A program made the position numbers and the translations under genes. From Polyporus tsugae (Eukaryota; Basidiomycota; Agaricomycetes; Polyporales; Polyporaceae): 64,000 nucleotides of DNA. Shown one piece after another: positions 28,743 through 39,539 of this stretch (the first letter of the stretch is position 1; every line of letters begins with the position of its first letter). The stretch covers positions 1,302,001-1,366,000 of the forward strand of contig JAHRBS010000013.1 in assembly GCA_024305745.1 (NCBI GenBank), in the 5' to 3' direction. Below the pieces are notes generated by a model. That model saw only the letters and a program-made list of their open reading frames with translations. It made no database searches and was not told the origin of the DNA.

Positions 28743-29692
28743 GATATGACTAGGGACGAGGCAACGGATGGTGTTCGGGAAGGCGGGGCAAGGAGGCCGG
28801 AACGAGGTGAACGACGAGGTGGACTGGGGCAGAATTGGGAGCAGTTTCGAAACCTCGTTGTGAAGAATGGGCGCCGCTGCAGCGTAAGGCGTTCGCTAGC
28901 TTGATTTGGCTAAAGCGACGAGACGGAGGCCTTGGGCAACACGAAACGCGTGCACAAAGCCGGTGGGCACAGTCCTTAGGCTGCCGCGCGCGCCGCAAAC
29001 GCAGTGGGTGACAGTAGGCGCGTGAGGGGAGTGCTGAAACAATAAGACATTTGGTATGATTTGGATGGTGTCCGGGATGAGGGGCAGTAGCAAGAGGGGG
29101 CGAACGCACCTCGGAGGCGTCGCTGGTGGCGAACTGACGACGACGGCGAAGAAGGAGGGCGAGTGAGGAGGACGAGGGGGCGCGGTGAGCGAGGCGGACG
29201 GCAGACCGGGCGAAAATATGGGAGAGACTGGCGATCTGACATTGATAAACGGATTTGTGTGGAGGGAGGGTGATGGAGGAGACACGAGGCTGGGTGCATG
29301 TCTGGCCGAGCGGTGCGTGCGATGAAGAACGGATTGTGGTGACCTGCAACGTGGGACGTCGAATAGCAGCCCGCAACACGAGGGACGCAACGAGGCCGGA
29401 CGCGAGCCAAGTCCGCCTCCAAACGCTCGCTTCTTGCCTTCGTCCCCTCTGCACGCTCCCAGCTCTCATCCAGCCCTCGTCACCCGCCCTATTCCCCTCA
29501 CATCCCCCTTATCGCCTTCCCACCCCGCCCGCCCTGTTCAAGTCCATCAGAAGCCATGCGACTGGCCCGACAGTCTACTTCTGGTATACATTGCAAGTCT
29601 GCTACCATACCCGACCGCACCCCCGACACTCAGCCGCTAACCTCTGATAAATAAGTGGGCATCATCTATTCCGTCCATCAATCGTCCCACCC
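28743..29692. other. Intergenic region upstream of the F-box gene
   Basis: About 950 bases. Minus-strand frames, including one opened by an ATG at 29469 with an RRRRQFATSDASE stretch and a good GTGCGT donor, hint at a small mitochondrial protein. A downstream exon could end at 28896. No family is recognised and three frames are open at once, as in GC-rich leaders, so I do not call a gene. Confidence 0.35.
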
Positions 29693-30966
29693 TCAACTCG
29701 CCGCCCGTCGTTTGTCTTCCAATCGGTAATAGAAGAACTGGTACAGCACCTAGCGCATAAGTATGCAGCAGCGTCAGCGCATGGCCCCGTGCCCCGACAA
29801 AAAACTCCAAGCTTACAAACAGGTCCAGGAAGATGGTCAGGGCGCTCCCTTATGCGATGGCGCATATCCGGCGAGCCGTCGTGCCTCTGATCAGACGGTT
29901 GTTTCTGAACCATTCTCGGAGATGCACGTACCGGCGATCCAGGGCGCGTTTACCATAAGATGTTTCATCTTCAGCGACGCCGCGAGGATGGACAGGAAGT
30001 ATGTCGTGTTGCCCGAGATGGAATACACAAAGAGGAAGGGCGAGAGCCCTTCGCACCTGGTGCTCAAATTCTTGACTGTGCGTCTCGGCCGTCAGTCCCT
30101 GCACCCTGACTGCAAATAAAGCCACGCACCGATTTGCGGAATCCGCGCTCCGACTTTGTGCAACTGTGAGCTTGGAAAACTTCCAGACAGTACACGCACT
30201 CACGGAACAGGGCCGCACTAATCCACCCGAGGACCTGGCTTCGCCACTCTGCGACCTCGTCTTCAGGGTTCGATGGGGGCGTGCCCTTACGAGTCCACTT
30301 TTCCACACCCCACGCCACCACACCGACGCCGAAGACGAAGAGCAGCGCAGCGACATACTTCAGGGCCTCCTGCCATACGGGCCGCCTCGGGTACGGTTCT
30401 TCGGAGCGATCGCCTCCCGGTAGGAGCGGACTTGCCTCGTCGTAGAGCACAGAAAGCGTTGGATCTTCGGTAACAAGGAACGGTGTACCTCGATGCGCGC
30501 GCTTCCACCGGTAGTAATAAATTTGGGCGAGAAGGGTGGCGTCGCACACGGAGTACTGTCCATTGTGCAGGTCGTATCAGCCGGTTCCCCCGGGTGTACC
30601 AGGATGGTGAACTGGCTCACATAAATGCCAAGTAGGATAATAGTAGGCAAAAGCCCGGCTATGATGGCTCCAGAAAAGTTGCATATATCACCAATAAGCC
30701 AGATCACGATGAAGCCTAAACTCAGCCCCTCGCCTGACTGCAGCTGGTAGTTCTCGATAACCTGGGGCGAGTAAACCACCATCCTAACGCGAAAGAGGTA
30801 GATCAGAGAATGAGATAAGGAGACAGATTGTCGCTCGATACGCACCAGCACGCAATGGAGACCCAGCCCAGCTACATGAGATGAAAGGTTAACTAACGTC
30901 TTCGAGGCCGTCTCGGGTGACATTGCATACGAAATTAGCTAGCTCCGGATTGCCCTCGAAAGCCAT
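29693..30966 (-). CDS. YPQ1: PQ-loop vacuolar amino-acid transporter, Ypq1/PQLC2 type
   Basis: PQ-loop proteins of this group export cationic amino acids from the vacuole or lysosome. The ATG at 30966 gives MAFEGNPELANFVCNVTRDG, matching the family N-terminus; the next exon gives LGWVSIACW. The first PQ motif is VYSPQVIENYQ, followed by GEGLSLGFIVIWLIGDICN and AGLLPTIILLGIY, the YSVCDATLLAQIYYYRW segment, a long hydrophilic loop, ALLFVFGVGVVAW, the second PQ motif GARIPQI on a 24-base exon, and SPFLFVYSISGNTTYFLSIL. The last exon ends LYQFFYYR plus a basic tail at 29693. Seven membrane segments and two PQ motifs fit the family. The first intron appears to be only 26 bases if the conserved N-terminal motif is kept; see findings. 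Confidence 0.9.
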
Positions 30967-31180
30967 GTTCGGTCAAAGGTCGGATAACCAAACCGAGAGA
31001 CGGGGAGCCCTTGGCAGAGGTGTCCGGCAGCACTCGAAGGGCCGCGTTATGTGCGCGGAGATGGGAGAGGAGAGGTGCAAGCTGCAGCCCAGTACAGTAA
31101 GTTACAAACTTTGACTTTGACCTGCCGCGGTGCTTCGATGGTGAGAAGCCACCCCCGGCATTTGCCGCCCTCAAGCCGGC

Positions 31181-32670
31181 ATGGCCACCACACGCGGCCG
31201 CACTGTCGTCAGTCGCTCTCGACCTCATTCTCCTCGGCCCTCCTCTGCGGCTCCCCCTTCAACTTTGTCCATGAACTCTCAGGATGCGTGGAGGCGGCTG
31301 TCTCAGCAGTTGCAACGTGTAAGCACAGGTGGAGGAGGAGGCGGTCCGCGTTTGCCTGTTAGGGGGTTCTTCACCGGCTCTGGTCTACTTCTCGCCCTTG
31401 TTGGCGGCGGTCTTGCGCTCAATGCGAGTCTGTTCAATGGTACGCGCCTCATATCGTCGTCAGGGTGGCTGGCGGGATGTTGAACGGATCGTCTTGCGCG
31501 AATAGTGGACGGTGGTCACCGTGCAATCAAGTACACTAGGTAAGCAGGCACCCAAATTCTGTACCCGAGTTCAATCTTAGAGGACCCCTGCCGTTCAGGT
31601 TGCACGGCGTGAAAGAGGAGGTCTACCCTGAAGGAACTCATCTCATGGTCAGTGCTTACCGATGGACGATGATGCGGCGTTGACACGTTGTCCTCACAGG
31701 TCCCATGGCTCGAGACACCCATCGTCTATGACATCCGTGCAAAGCCTCGAAACATTGCTTCTCTCACAGGCACCAAAGGCGCGTCTGATAACGAACCTAC
31801 GCGCTACGTTTGCAGCTCATTCTGGCCTTCCAATTCCTCTAGACTTGCAGATGGTCAACATTACGTGTCGTGTCCTCTCCCGACCGAATATTTCAGCACT
31901 GCCGACAATCTACCGAGAGCTGGGCACCGACTACGACGAGCGTGTCCTGCCTTCCATTGTCAACGAGGTGCTCAAGAGCGTTGTCGCCCAATTTAACGCG
32001 AGTCAAATCATCACTCAGCGTGAGCAGGTAAGCCACACGTTGTACATTTCCGGCTCCTCGTGGCCCTAACCGCACTTGCCACCGCGTCATGTAGGTGTCA
32101 AGACTGGTCCGGGAGAACCTAACGCGGCGCGCGCTACGCTTTAATGTCGTGCTTGACGACGTTTCGATTACACATGTCGCCTTCTCGCCCGAATTCACCC
32201 ACGCCGTGGAGGCTAAACAGGTCTGTGGTCCACTCTCGCCCCTCGTGCAGGCCCAATCCTCATTACGTCTATCCAGGTCGCACAACAAACTGCGTTCCGC
32301 GCTGCCTTCCTCGTTGATCAGGCGATTCAAGAGAAGCAGGTGCGTACCGATTCCTTCCCATGCTAGACAGGGTGTCGGAGCTGACTTTCGGTTTTTAGTC
32401 TATTATCGTTCGGGCGCAGGGTGAGGCGCGCAGCGCTGAACTCATTGGCGAAGCCGTTCGCCAGAACAAGGGCTTCCTGCAACTCCGAAGGCTCGAGGCT
32501 GCCCGGGACATCGCAACTCTATTGGCTGCGTCTGACAACCGTGTGATGCTCGACTCGCAAGCTCTGCTCTTGAATGGTATGCGCTTAGAAATGTAATTCT
32601 GCGGGAACACTCGCTAACGCACGTTTCAGTGGCGGATGATGCAAAGGACTTACTCTCGCTCAAAAAGTAA
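31181..32670 (+). CDS. PHB2: Prohibitin-2, mitochondrial inner-membrane ring subunit
   Basis: Prohibitin-2 forms ring complexes with Phb1 in the inner mitochondrial membrane, stabilising respiratory proteins and m-AAA protease. Exons are 31181-31439, 31506-31539, 31599-31647, 31700-31778, 31843-32027, 32095-32220, 32277-32339, 32399-32576 and 32630-32670. A hydrophobic N-terminal anchor ([20 protein letters not shown]) precedes the PHB domain: [54 protein letters not shown] and [22 protein letters not shown]-terminal coil ([20 protein letters not shown]) completes the family layout. The conserved start could instead be the ATG at 31271 ([14 protein letters not shown]); 31181 has the better Kozak context and adds 30 basic, Pro/Ser-rich residues. 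The fourth intron begins with GC. Confidence 0.93.
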
Positions 32671-33028
32671 TGACATTGTCTCGGCCTTGTCTATGTGATA
32701 TTGGTATATCGATGCTAGTCGCTCCGCTCTCTTGGCTACTGGGTGTTTGCCATGCTTCCCTTCCAAACAAGCTTTCTTCCCCACGCGTGTGTTGACGCCG
32801 GGTCGCGTGCTGGACATCCGCCTCATGTCCGTTAAACATTTACCGCTTCACCACTCCGTTGGGATTGTCATAGTCGTGCGTTGGACAACTGAATCAATTG
32901 GGCCCTTGGCGCGGACACGTGACCCGTGTTCTCTCAAGACGCGACGCGTCTGGGTCGCCGTTGCGCTTCTCAGTTTTCTCTTCTTCTCCTTCTTGTGTTT
33001 CATCGGAGCCCAGGTCACCAGTATATCA
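32671..33028. other. Intergenic region between PHB2 and MSH5
   Basis: About 360 bases with the PHB2 3' region and the MSH5 promoter. An open frame continues upstream of the chosen MSH5 ATG to 32732 and includes a hydrophobic stretch (VAVALLSFLFFSFLCFI), but such a membrane segment would be foreign to MSH5. Confidence 0.55.
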
Positions 33029-36000
33029 ATGCCTCGACTGAAGCATGCTAAACGCCTCCGTATTCCCTCGACGAGCCTCATAGATGAAGAGCTCAATGAA
33101 GAGACGATGCTTTCTGGGCAAGAGGCAAGACAGACCGACGATAACCCGCGCAAGAAAGTCCGTTGGGATGGATGCGATGGGGCACCCGAAGAAGAGGATG
33201 AGGAGGAGTCCTCGTCGAGTGGCACCACTGAGAAGGTATGCCAACGGTGACATGCAAATCCAGTGTACTTAGCACTGACTGCGCTCCAGGTTTGCTTAGT
33301 TGCGACATGCCAGTTGTGGGTGTCCCAAGAGATCAACTTTGTGAAATTCACTGATGAAACGCCAAGTGGTCGAGTTGCATGTGCGTATTACGATCCAGTG
33401 AAATGCACTATCTATGTCTTCGACGACACCCCCGAAACCCAGCACTTCGACCTCACGAAGGCTTGTAAGTCCCTCCTATCGCCTTCGAAAGATGCATGGT
33501 GGACTGATAGCGCGCATATACCCAGTCCTAGAGCAGGCTGTGCCTGATGTGGTGCTCACCAGTTCGAAGGCGGACGATAACTTTATTGATATCCTCCGCG
33601 ACTATGGTGCGAACGTTGGTATGATGGGGCCACGCGCATATACTCAACATTCTGTCAGTGGACGGCTCTGGGGGCACTTTCCAAGTTCGACCTCACAAGG
33701 AATTCATCCCTTTGAAAGGCCGGGATCGCCTCCTCTCCCTACGTCTCCTCTCTCAGCTACCTGTCCGCCCGAACGAGCAAGACACAACGTCCGAGTTGGG
33801 TTCCGTATCAGAACCACGAAACGCCTATGATTTTATGCGCCATCGAAGGGAAACTGGGAACGACCCGACTATGCAAAAGTGGAATGCGTCGGTCCGGCTG
33901 GCGAACTTTGCGTCGATCGAGAATTCGCCTCTATGCGTGGGTGTTCTGCGTAGCCTTTTGACCTGCTCGCAGCTGACGAAGAGCGTAGCTCGGCTCAATC
34001 GGGTCACTCCTAGAGTACCTTGCTCGAGCGCGGGCCGTTTCGGAGCTCGAGGACGAAGGCATCAGCGGGCTCGAAGTCCGCTGCATTGAGCCTCTGCCGC
34101 TCACCCACGCCATGCAGATCAACATGGACGCACTTTTCTCCTTGCAGATCTTCGAGGACGAGAATCACGCCTCTATTCACTCCGACAAGACCAAAGAAGG
34201 TCTCTCCTTATTTGGGATTCTCAACGGCACGAAAACGACGTTGGGTCGCGCGCTGATGCGTGAGTGGTTCCTGCGGCCGTCAATGTCCCTTCAAGTCATC
34301 AATGCCCGCCACGACGCGGTGGCATGCTTCCTCCGCCCTGAGAACGCGTCCACGAAACACACTCTGCAAGGACACTTGAACGGCACCAAGAATGTACCCA
34401 GGATCCTCGGAGCTATTAGAACAGGGAAAGCCAAGGTCTCCGACTGGCAAGCATTAGTGAAGGTAATTAAATCAATATGAGCTCCTTATAGTAATTGCTT
34501 TCACGCAGCGAGCAGTTCGCGTTCCATGCCTTATTGTTGCGAGATGCTCTATCCGAGCTGAAGTGCGCGAGCGGCATTGCAATCGTCCGGAAGGTATGTT
34601 GTCCCGCGTTGCATTTGAGAGCATCCCTGATGAGTACCCTGCACAGCTTCTCGAAGCGCTAGATGTTTCTACTTTCTGTCAATTAGGCAACGCGGTCAAC
34701 GAAATTGTGCTGAAGACATTCGTAAATGTGATGATTTCTGACAAATCATTGTGCTGCAGATCGACTGGGAAGAGAGCGCAATTGCGAATCGTGTATGTGT
34801 TCGGCCGCGAGTCGACGAAGAACTCGACAACTTGAAACACGTCTACAACGGTATCGACTCAGTTCTGGTGCGTTTTACCTAGGCCATCTCTCAGGTTGTT
34901 TCCGCATCTCATACGTCCCTTAGTCGAAAGTTGCCGTCCAAATGTCTGCCACCATTCCTCCTGACTATACTTCCTCTTTGAATGTCGTATACTTTCCTCA
35001 ACTTGGTACGTGGACTCTTCAAGCTGCTACTAGTATCGTTCGTTTAGGATCACCCTAGGTTTCTTGATCTGCATCCCGATGCAAGATGAGTGGAGGACAG
35101 ACGCCGGAATCACGGTACTGGACGGGTGGAGCTTCCAGGTAACTTATCGGCGCCTCGAACTTGGAACCAACATACATGCTGAATCTGCCAATGCAGTTTT
35201 CCTCAGAGTCTGCCCTCCCAATGTTTGGTGTGCCCAAGTGCGATCTAATGACAACCCTCTAGCTCCCATGTCTACTTCAAATCGCAGGAGATGCACGGTG
35301 TGTTCTTGTCTCATGCTATAAAAGCTTCCATTGACGAACAGCACAGACATGGACGTGCACATCGGTGATCTTCATCCCGCCATTGTGGGTGAGTCCTCCT
35401 ACTTATTTATCCCTTTCCCTCCTCACAATTTCATTAGACCGCGAGATTGAGATCGTTCAAGCTCTACAAGAGAAAATATTAGTCTATGACGGCATCATAG
35501 GCCATGCATGCGATGTCTGTGCCGAGCTAGACTGCCTGGTTTCTTTTGCAATGGCCGCACGCTCCTATGACTATAGAAGGCCGTATATGACTGAGGGAAA
35601 CGTCATCGATATCAAGCAAGGCAGGTGAGCGCACTCGTGATATACCCCACCAGCGAAGCTTGACGAAGGGCACGTTCCACAACAGGCATCCCCTCCAAGA
35701 ACTTGTCGTCGACACGTTCGTGCCAAATGATGCGTATATGGTCGGCGGTGCTGGCATCGGCGTGATTTTGGATGATGACGCGACCGAGACTGAATCGGAG
35801 GATGAACAGCGCTACGTGAAGAACAGCGTTGTCGTCTGCACAGGTGCCAATGCATGTGGGAAGGTAAGCCTTCCGTCTATTCCACATGGTGTCTCTGCTC
35901 AACCATCGATGGCACAGAGCGTTTACTTGAAGCAAGTACGTTGGATTTTACAATGTTAGCTTGTCGCGACTCAACAGCTCCTGGCTCAGATCGCATTGAT

Positions 36001-37221
36001 ACAATACATGGCCCAAGTGCGTTTAGTATCATCTCATGATCTGCCTATACTATGGAAGTGAAAACATTGTGTTATATTAGATCGGAAGGTATGTCTTCCA
36101 GTCTATTCGTTCTCGGTGGTTTGTTGAATCGATCATCGCAGCTTTGTGCCCGCTGAATCGGCTATCCTCGGCATTGCTGATAAAAGTGGAGTACCTCACA
36201 GCGGGCCATATCTGTGCTAACATGTACCCTTAGTTTTCACTCGCGTGCAAACTCGAGAATCGGTATCCAGGGTATGGGTCCTGGAGCATCTGAACCATAC
36301 CTCAGACAGATACTGAACCTCGTAATCTAAAATGCAGGTGCAATCGGCCTTCATGATCGACTTGAACCAGGTTTCCCTTGCCTTGCGCAACTCAACCTCG
36401 CGTTCCTTGATAATCTTGGACGAGTTTGGGAAAGGGACTCTTCCCACAGGCAGGTTTTTTCGGCGACCTTCAAACTTTCTGTCGTCACGCTGATCTCTGG
36501 CATGGCTACTCATACTTCTTTTCTGCGGCTCCCTGGAACTCATGTATAGACGGCGCCGGTCTCTTATGCGGAGTGCTGAAGCACTTGCTGGACCGCGGGT
36601 CATCGTGTCCCAAGGTTATTGCAACCACGCACTTCCACAACGTTTTCCACAACGACCTTCTCAGCCCCTATCGGCTTCCTATTAGCTTCGTGCACATGCA
36701 AGTCATGCTCTCATTGGACAAGGGGAATGGGGCCCTGGATTCACGAGAGCTGACAACCACGGGCGAAGACGACGATGACGACATTAACGATGCTCGGTTA
36801 GGACCAGGGGACAAGATTGTGTATTTGTACAAGTGCGTCTGCCGGCTTCTCAGCCGACCGCTATCCAACCGCGACGTTCACATTCGCACAGGATCGTGAA
36901 CGGATACTCCCTCCATTCACACGCGATTACCTGCGCGGAGTTGTTCGGTGTACCGAAGCGAGTGACTTCGCGGGCGCAATACATCAGGTAGGCCCTCGAC
37001 CAGTCTCCGCCCAATGCAGTCGTAACTCGTTTTTCCCGTGCAGCCAGCTTCTAGCCCACCACGCGGTGTGCCAACTCCTTGACGAAGAGATGACGGATGG
37101 TGAACGCCAGGAGCTCGAGGCCGCCGAAGAAGTGTGCCGCAAGTTTATCGCTTGGGATCCCAGCGACCGGTCCAGGTCTGTCAGAGATGACCTCGCTGTG
37201 ATACTGGGGCGGGACATCTAG
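33029..37221 (+). CDS. MSH5: Meiotic MutS homologue Msh5
   Basis: Msh5 pairs with Msh4 to stabilise recombination intermediates and promote meiotic crossovers. The ATG at 33029 ([15 protein letters not shown]) is followed by an acidic leader and exon borders at 33235/33290 and 33464/33536; about twenty exons follow. Recognisable blocks are [33 protein letters not shown], the MutS III core ([20 protein letters not shown] with a following EWFLRP), the lever region [18 protein letters not shown], and the ATPase: [15 protein letters not shown], Walker [10 protein letters not shown] joined across an intron to [21 protein letters not shown], Walker [12 protein letters not shown], and [11 protein letters not shown]. 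There is no MutS I mismatch-recognition domain, as expected. One intron in the Walker B region starts with GC (36450). It ends 110 bases from the converging F-box gene. Confidence 0.93.
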
Positions 37222-37330
37222 CTAGTGCGGAACGTAAGATTTCGATTTCCTGTGTCCTTGAACCTAGTTGTACAATGTGATGCATTCTAGTCCTTCCAGA
37301 GTAACGAGTAGCGATGCGTGTGTCCTGCCG

Positions 37331-39027
37331 TCATATATGTGTGTGTGCCAAAGCGGCGACCTCGGATTCCAGGCTACCTCCTTCACTTTCCGTCACCGAA
37401 TCATCATCAGATACGTCGTCGCGGTCTGTGTAAGTGGGGTCGGAGTCGGAGGAAGTGCCCCAGCCTTCAGAGGACTCGTCTGGATCTTCCTCCTCCACAG
37501 GGTCCTCCGGAGGGTACAATGTGTCTAGATCGCTCCTATACACCCCCCATGCAGCATGCGTGATGCTGAGGCCAGGTATGGTGTGGACACAGGGCAGCTC
37601 CTCCTCGGGGACATCTGGCGGAAATAACTCTGGCAATTGTCGATTCGAGCTGAGCGCACGATCCAGGAGACGCACGTTCTTCCACCGAAGCTCTCTCGCG
37701 ACCCTACGATGCCTGCGTCGCTCCATGAAGTCACGACGAATCTGGTCATCGGGTGAGTGGATCCACATGTCGACGTACACGAGCGTCGGGTGGCTGGGAA
37801 GTTCGTCGAGGGTATCCATGTCGGACGACTGGAAGACGAGGTGCCGGAGAGCGGGGCAGAAGTGGATGTAGTCGGCGTAGGGTTTCCACGGGCCTTTGTT
37901 CCAGCGGAAAGACATGTCCATATGGTCGCGGAATTCGAGGTAAGTCAGCGACTCCCCAAACTGCTGGAGGACCCTTCCCTGGATGTCGGTCGCCATCGGT
38001 AGGACGAGGCGCTTGAGACGCGGGAGCTTCCAGTTGACGAACCGTTGCGAGTGGTCCTCGCCACGGGGGAGGGCGTACTCGCGCGAGAGATCGAGTTCCT
38101 CTAGAGAAGTCAACTCAATTCTCTCCAGAGACGCTGCGTGGTCAATGTTGATGGCGAGGGCGGTAAGGCGCGGCGCGGAGACACAGCTGATCGGCCATGT
38201 GAAGTGGGGCGTGCCGCCCTGAGGCCACTGCTCGAACCGCACAAGGGTTCCGGAAAGGGCTCTAACAGTGGCCGAAAGGATACTGGGGAAGTGGTACAGA
38301 GCCACTCGCCGTAGGTCATCCTCCATCGCGAAGAGGTTGTCGGTAAAGGCGAGGGCGCGCAACTCAGTGCACTGCGTGAGGATGTAGACAAGGTCGGTGA
38401 CGGCGACATCCCGCATTTCCGTGGTCACCGGGCAATCGACAACGATCTTCTTGGCTAACTGGCTTAGGTTCGGGTTCGTTCGTAATGCGCTTGCGAATGA
38501 GCGAACTTGGGTCAGGTGGCGGAAAGTGGCCTCTTCGTAGAGGAAGGTCAAGGCGATCGAATTCCAGCGACGGCTGACCATAGCCAGGGTCATTTTGGCA
38601 GCTATTGCACGTTGCCACGGCGTATGTGCACCCCGTGCGGACATCGGGTCGAGGAGGGTATTTGGTGGGAAGACAAAGCGGAAGATGGTATGGAGGAGCT
38701 CTACGGGAAGATCGTCGGTCGAACTGTTCTGGTGCTTGATCCACCGCGAGGCTGTATCTTTGCAGTTTTCCTGTGAATAGCATGTGCTGTATGAGCATGG
38801 TAGGACAAAGACAACCGTGTGGCTACACTCACGCATATTCGGGAGAGCATGCGCTCCATTCGTTGGGCTTCCCAATGTTGTGCTTTGAGCTGTTCGTCCT
38901 TCCACTTTCGCAGGAATATAAGCTCTTTGAGCAATTCTGAAAGTGGTTGGCCCTGCTGGATGAGATCAAGGACCTCCTGGTCGATGATCGGGCCAGAGTC
39001 TGGCACAGTGGATGATGAGTCCATCAT
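37331..39027 (-). CDS. F-box protein, second in the window
   Basis: Exons are 38833-39027 and 37331-38770. Exon 1 encodes a predicted coil (LLKELIFLRKWKDEQLKAQH) ending in RMLSRIC. Exon 2 opens with a canonical F-box: STDDLPVELLHTIFRFVFPP, then KMTLAMVSRRWNSIALTFLY. Irregular LRR-like blocks follow (LRRVALYHFPSILSATVRAL, LTSLEELDLSRE, KLPRLKRLVLP, LTYLEFRDH, CPALRHLVFQSSDM), and the C-terminus is a strongly acidic Ser/Asp/Glu tail. The two adjacent ATGs at 39027 and 39024 are the only sensible starts. It is not closely similar to the F-box gene at 26.7 kb in motif spacing, so it looks like a separate family member rather than a recent tandem copy. Confidence 0.85.
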
Positions 39028-39539
39028 GAGTGGCACCCTCAGACCCCCCCTCTAGTATTGGAAGAGACGCGGTTATTCCAAGCGTTGCAACATAATGCCT
39101 TGACATACGTACTCTCTGAGCCGTACAGATTTGGCGCCAGCCAGGGGAAACGTTGTGGTTGTGGGGATTCGGGAACTTGAGAGACACGAGGAGACTCGGA
39201 TGGACTAGCTCGGGCTACTAGCTATGACGCGCTTAAGTGCTCATCAACCCATACATATTTCCCAATCCGGAACATGTTCGACAAATCCGGCATCCAAGTC
39301 TTTCAACCAGGCCGAAGATTGTGAGAGTCATAACGCACCGACCCCCCACCCCCACCCCCACCCCCACCCCCCCTTTGTGTGGTCCAATATGGCTACTAAG
39401 AGGGGCCCTGGCCAGGGCCTCTCCGCGGGCGGGGCCTTTCCTATGTCGTCTCCTCATCACTCTCCCCTGTCGCTCTCCCACGATTCTGCCTTGCATCCTG
39501 CCAGTGGTATCCCTCCCTGTAGACAAAGTTCTAATCATC
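39028..39539. other. Intergenic region with C-rich tract
   Basis: About 510 bases between the F-box start and the NTPase relic. It contains the (CCCCCA)n tract at 39341-39374 and a GGCC-rich stretch after it. An ATG at 39391 opens a short Ser/Pro-rich frame without a known motif. Confidence 0.55.
39341..39374. repeat. C-rich hexanucleotide tract, G-quadruplex-prone on the minus strand
   Basis: Five runs of five to seven C are separated by single A residues. The minus strand therefore has five G-runs with one-base T loops, a strong G-quadruplex pattern, and the plus strand could form an i-motif. It lies about 165 bases before the start of the NTPase relic. Confidence 0.9.

Noticed and set aside
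28750..29469. Minus-strand frame with mitochondrial-looking RRRRQFATSDASE and a GTGCGT donor
   Set aside because: Three overlapping frames are open here, none matches a known family, and the long Arg/Pro/Ser composition is typical of GC-rich leaders. Kept only as a remark in the gap entry.
39341..39374. C-rich tract considered as an interstitial telomere
   Set aside because: The unit CCCCCA is not the fungal telomere unit CCCTAA, and the tract is short and inside a gene-rich region.
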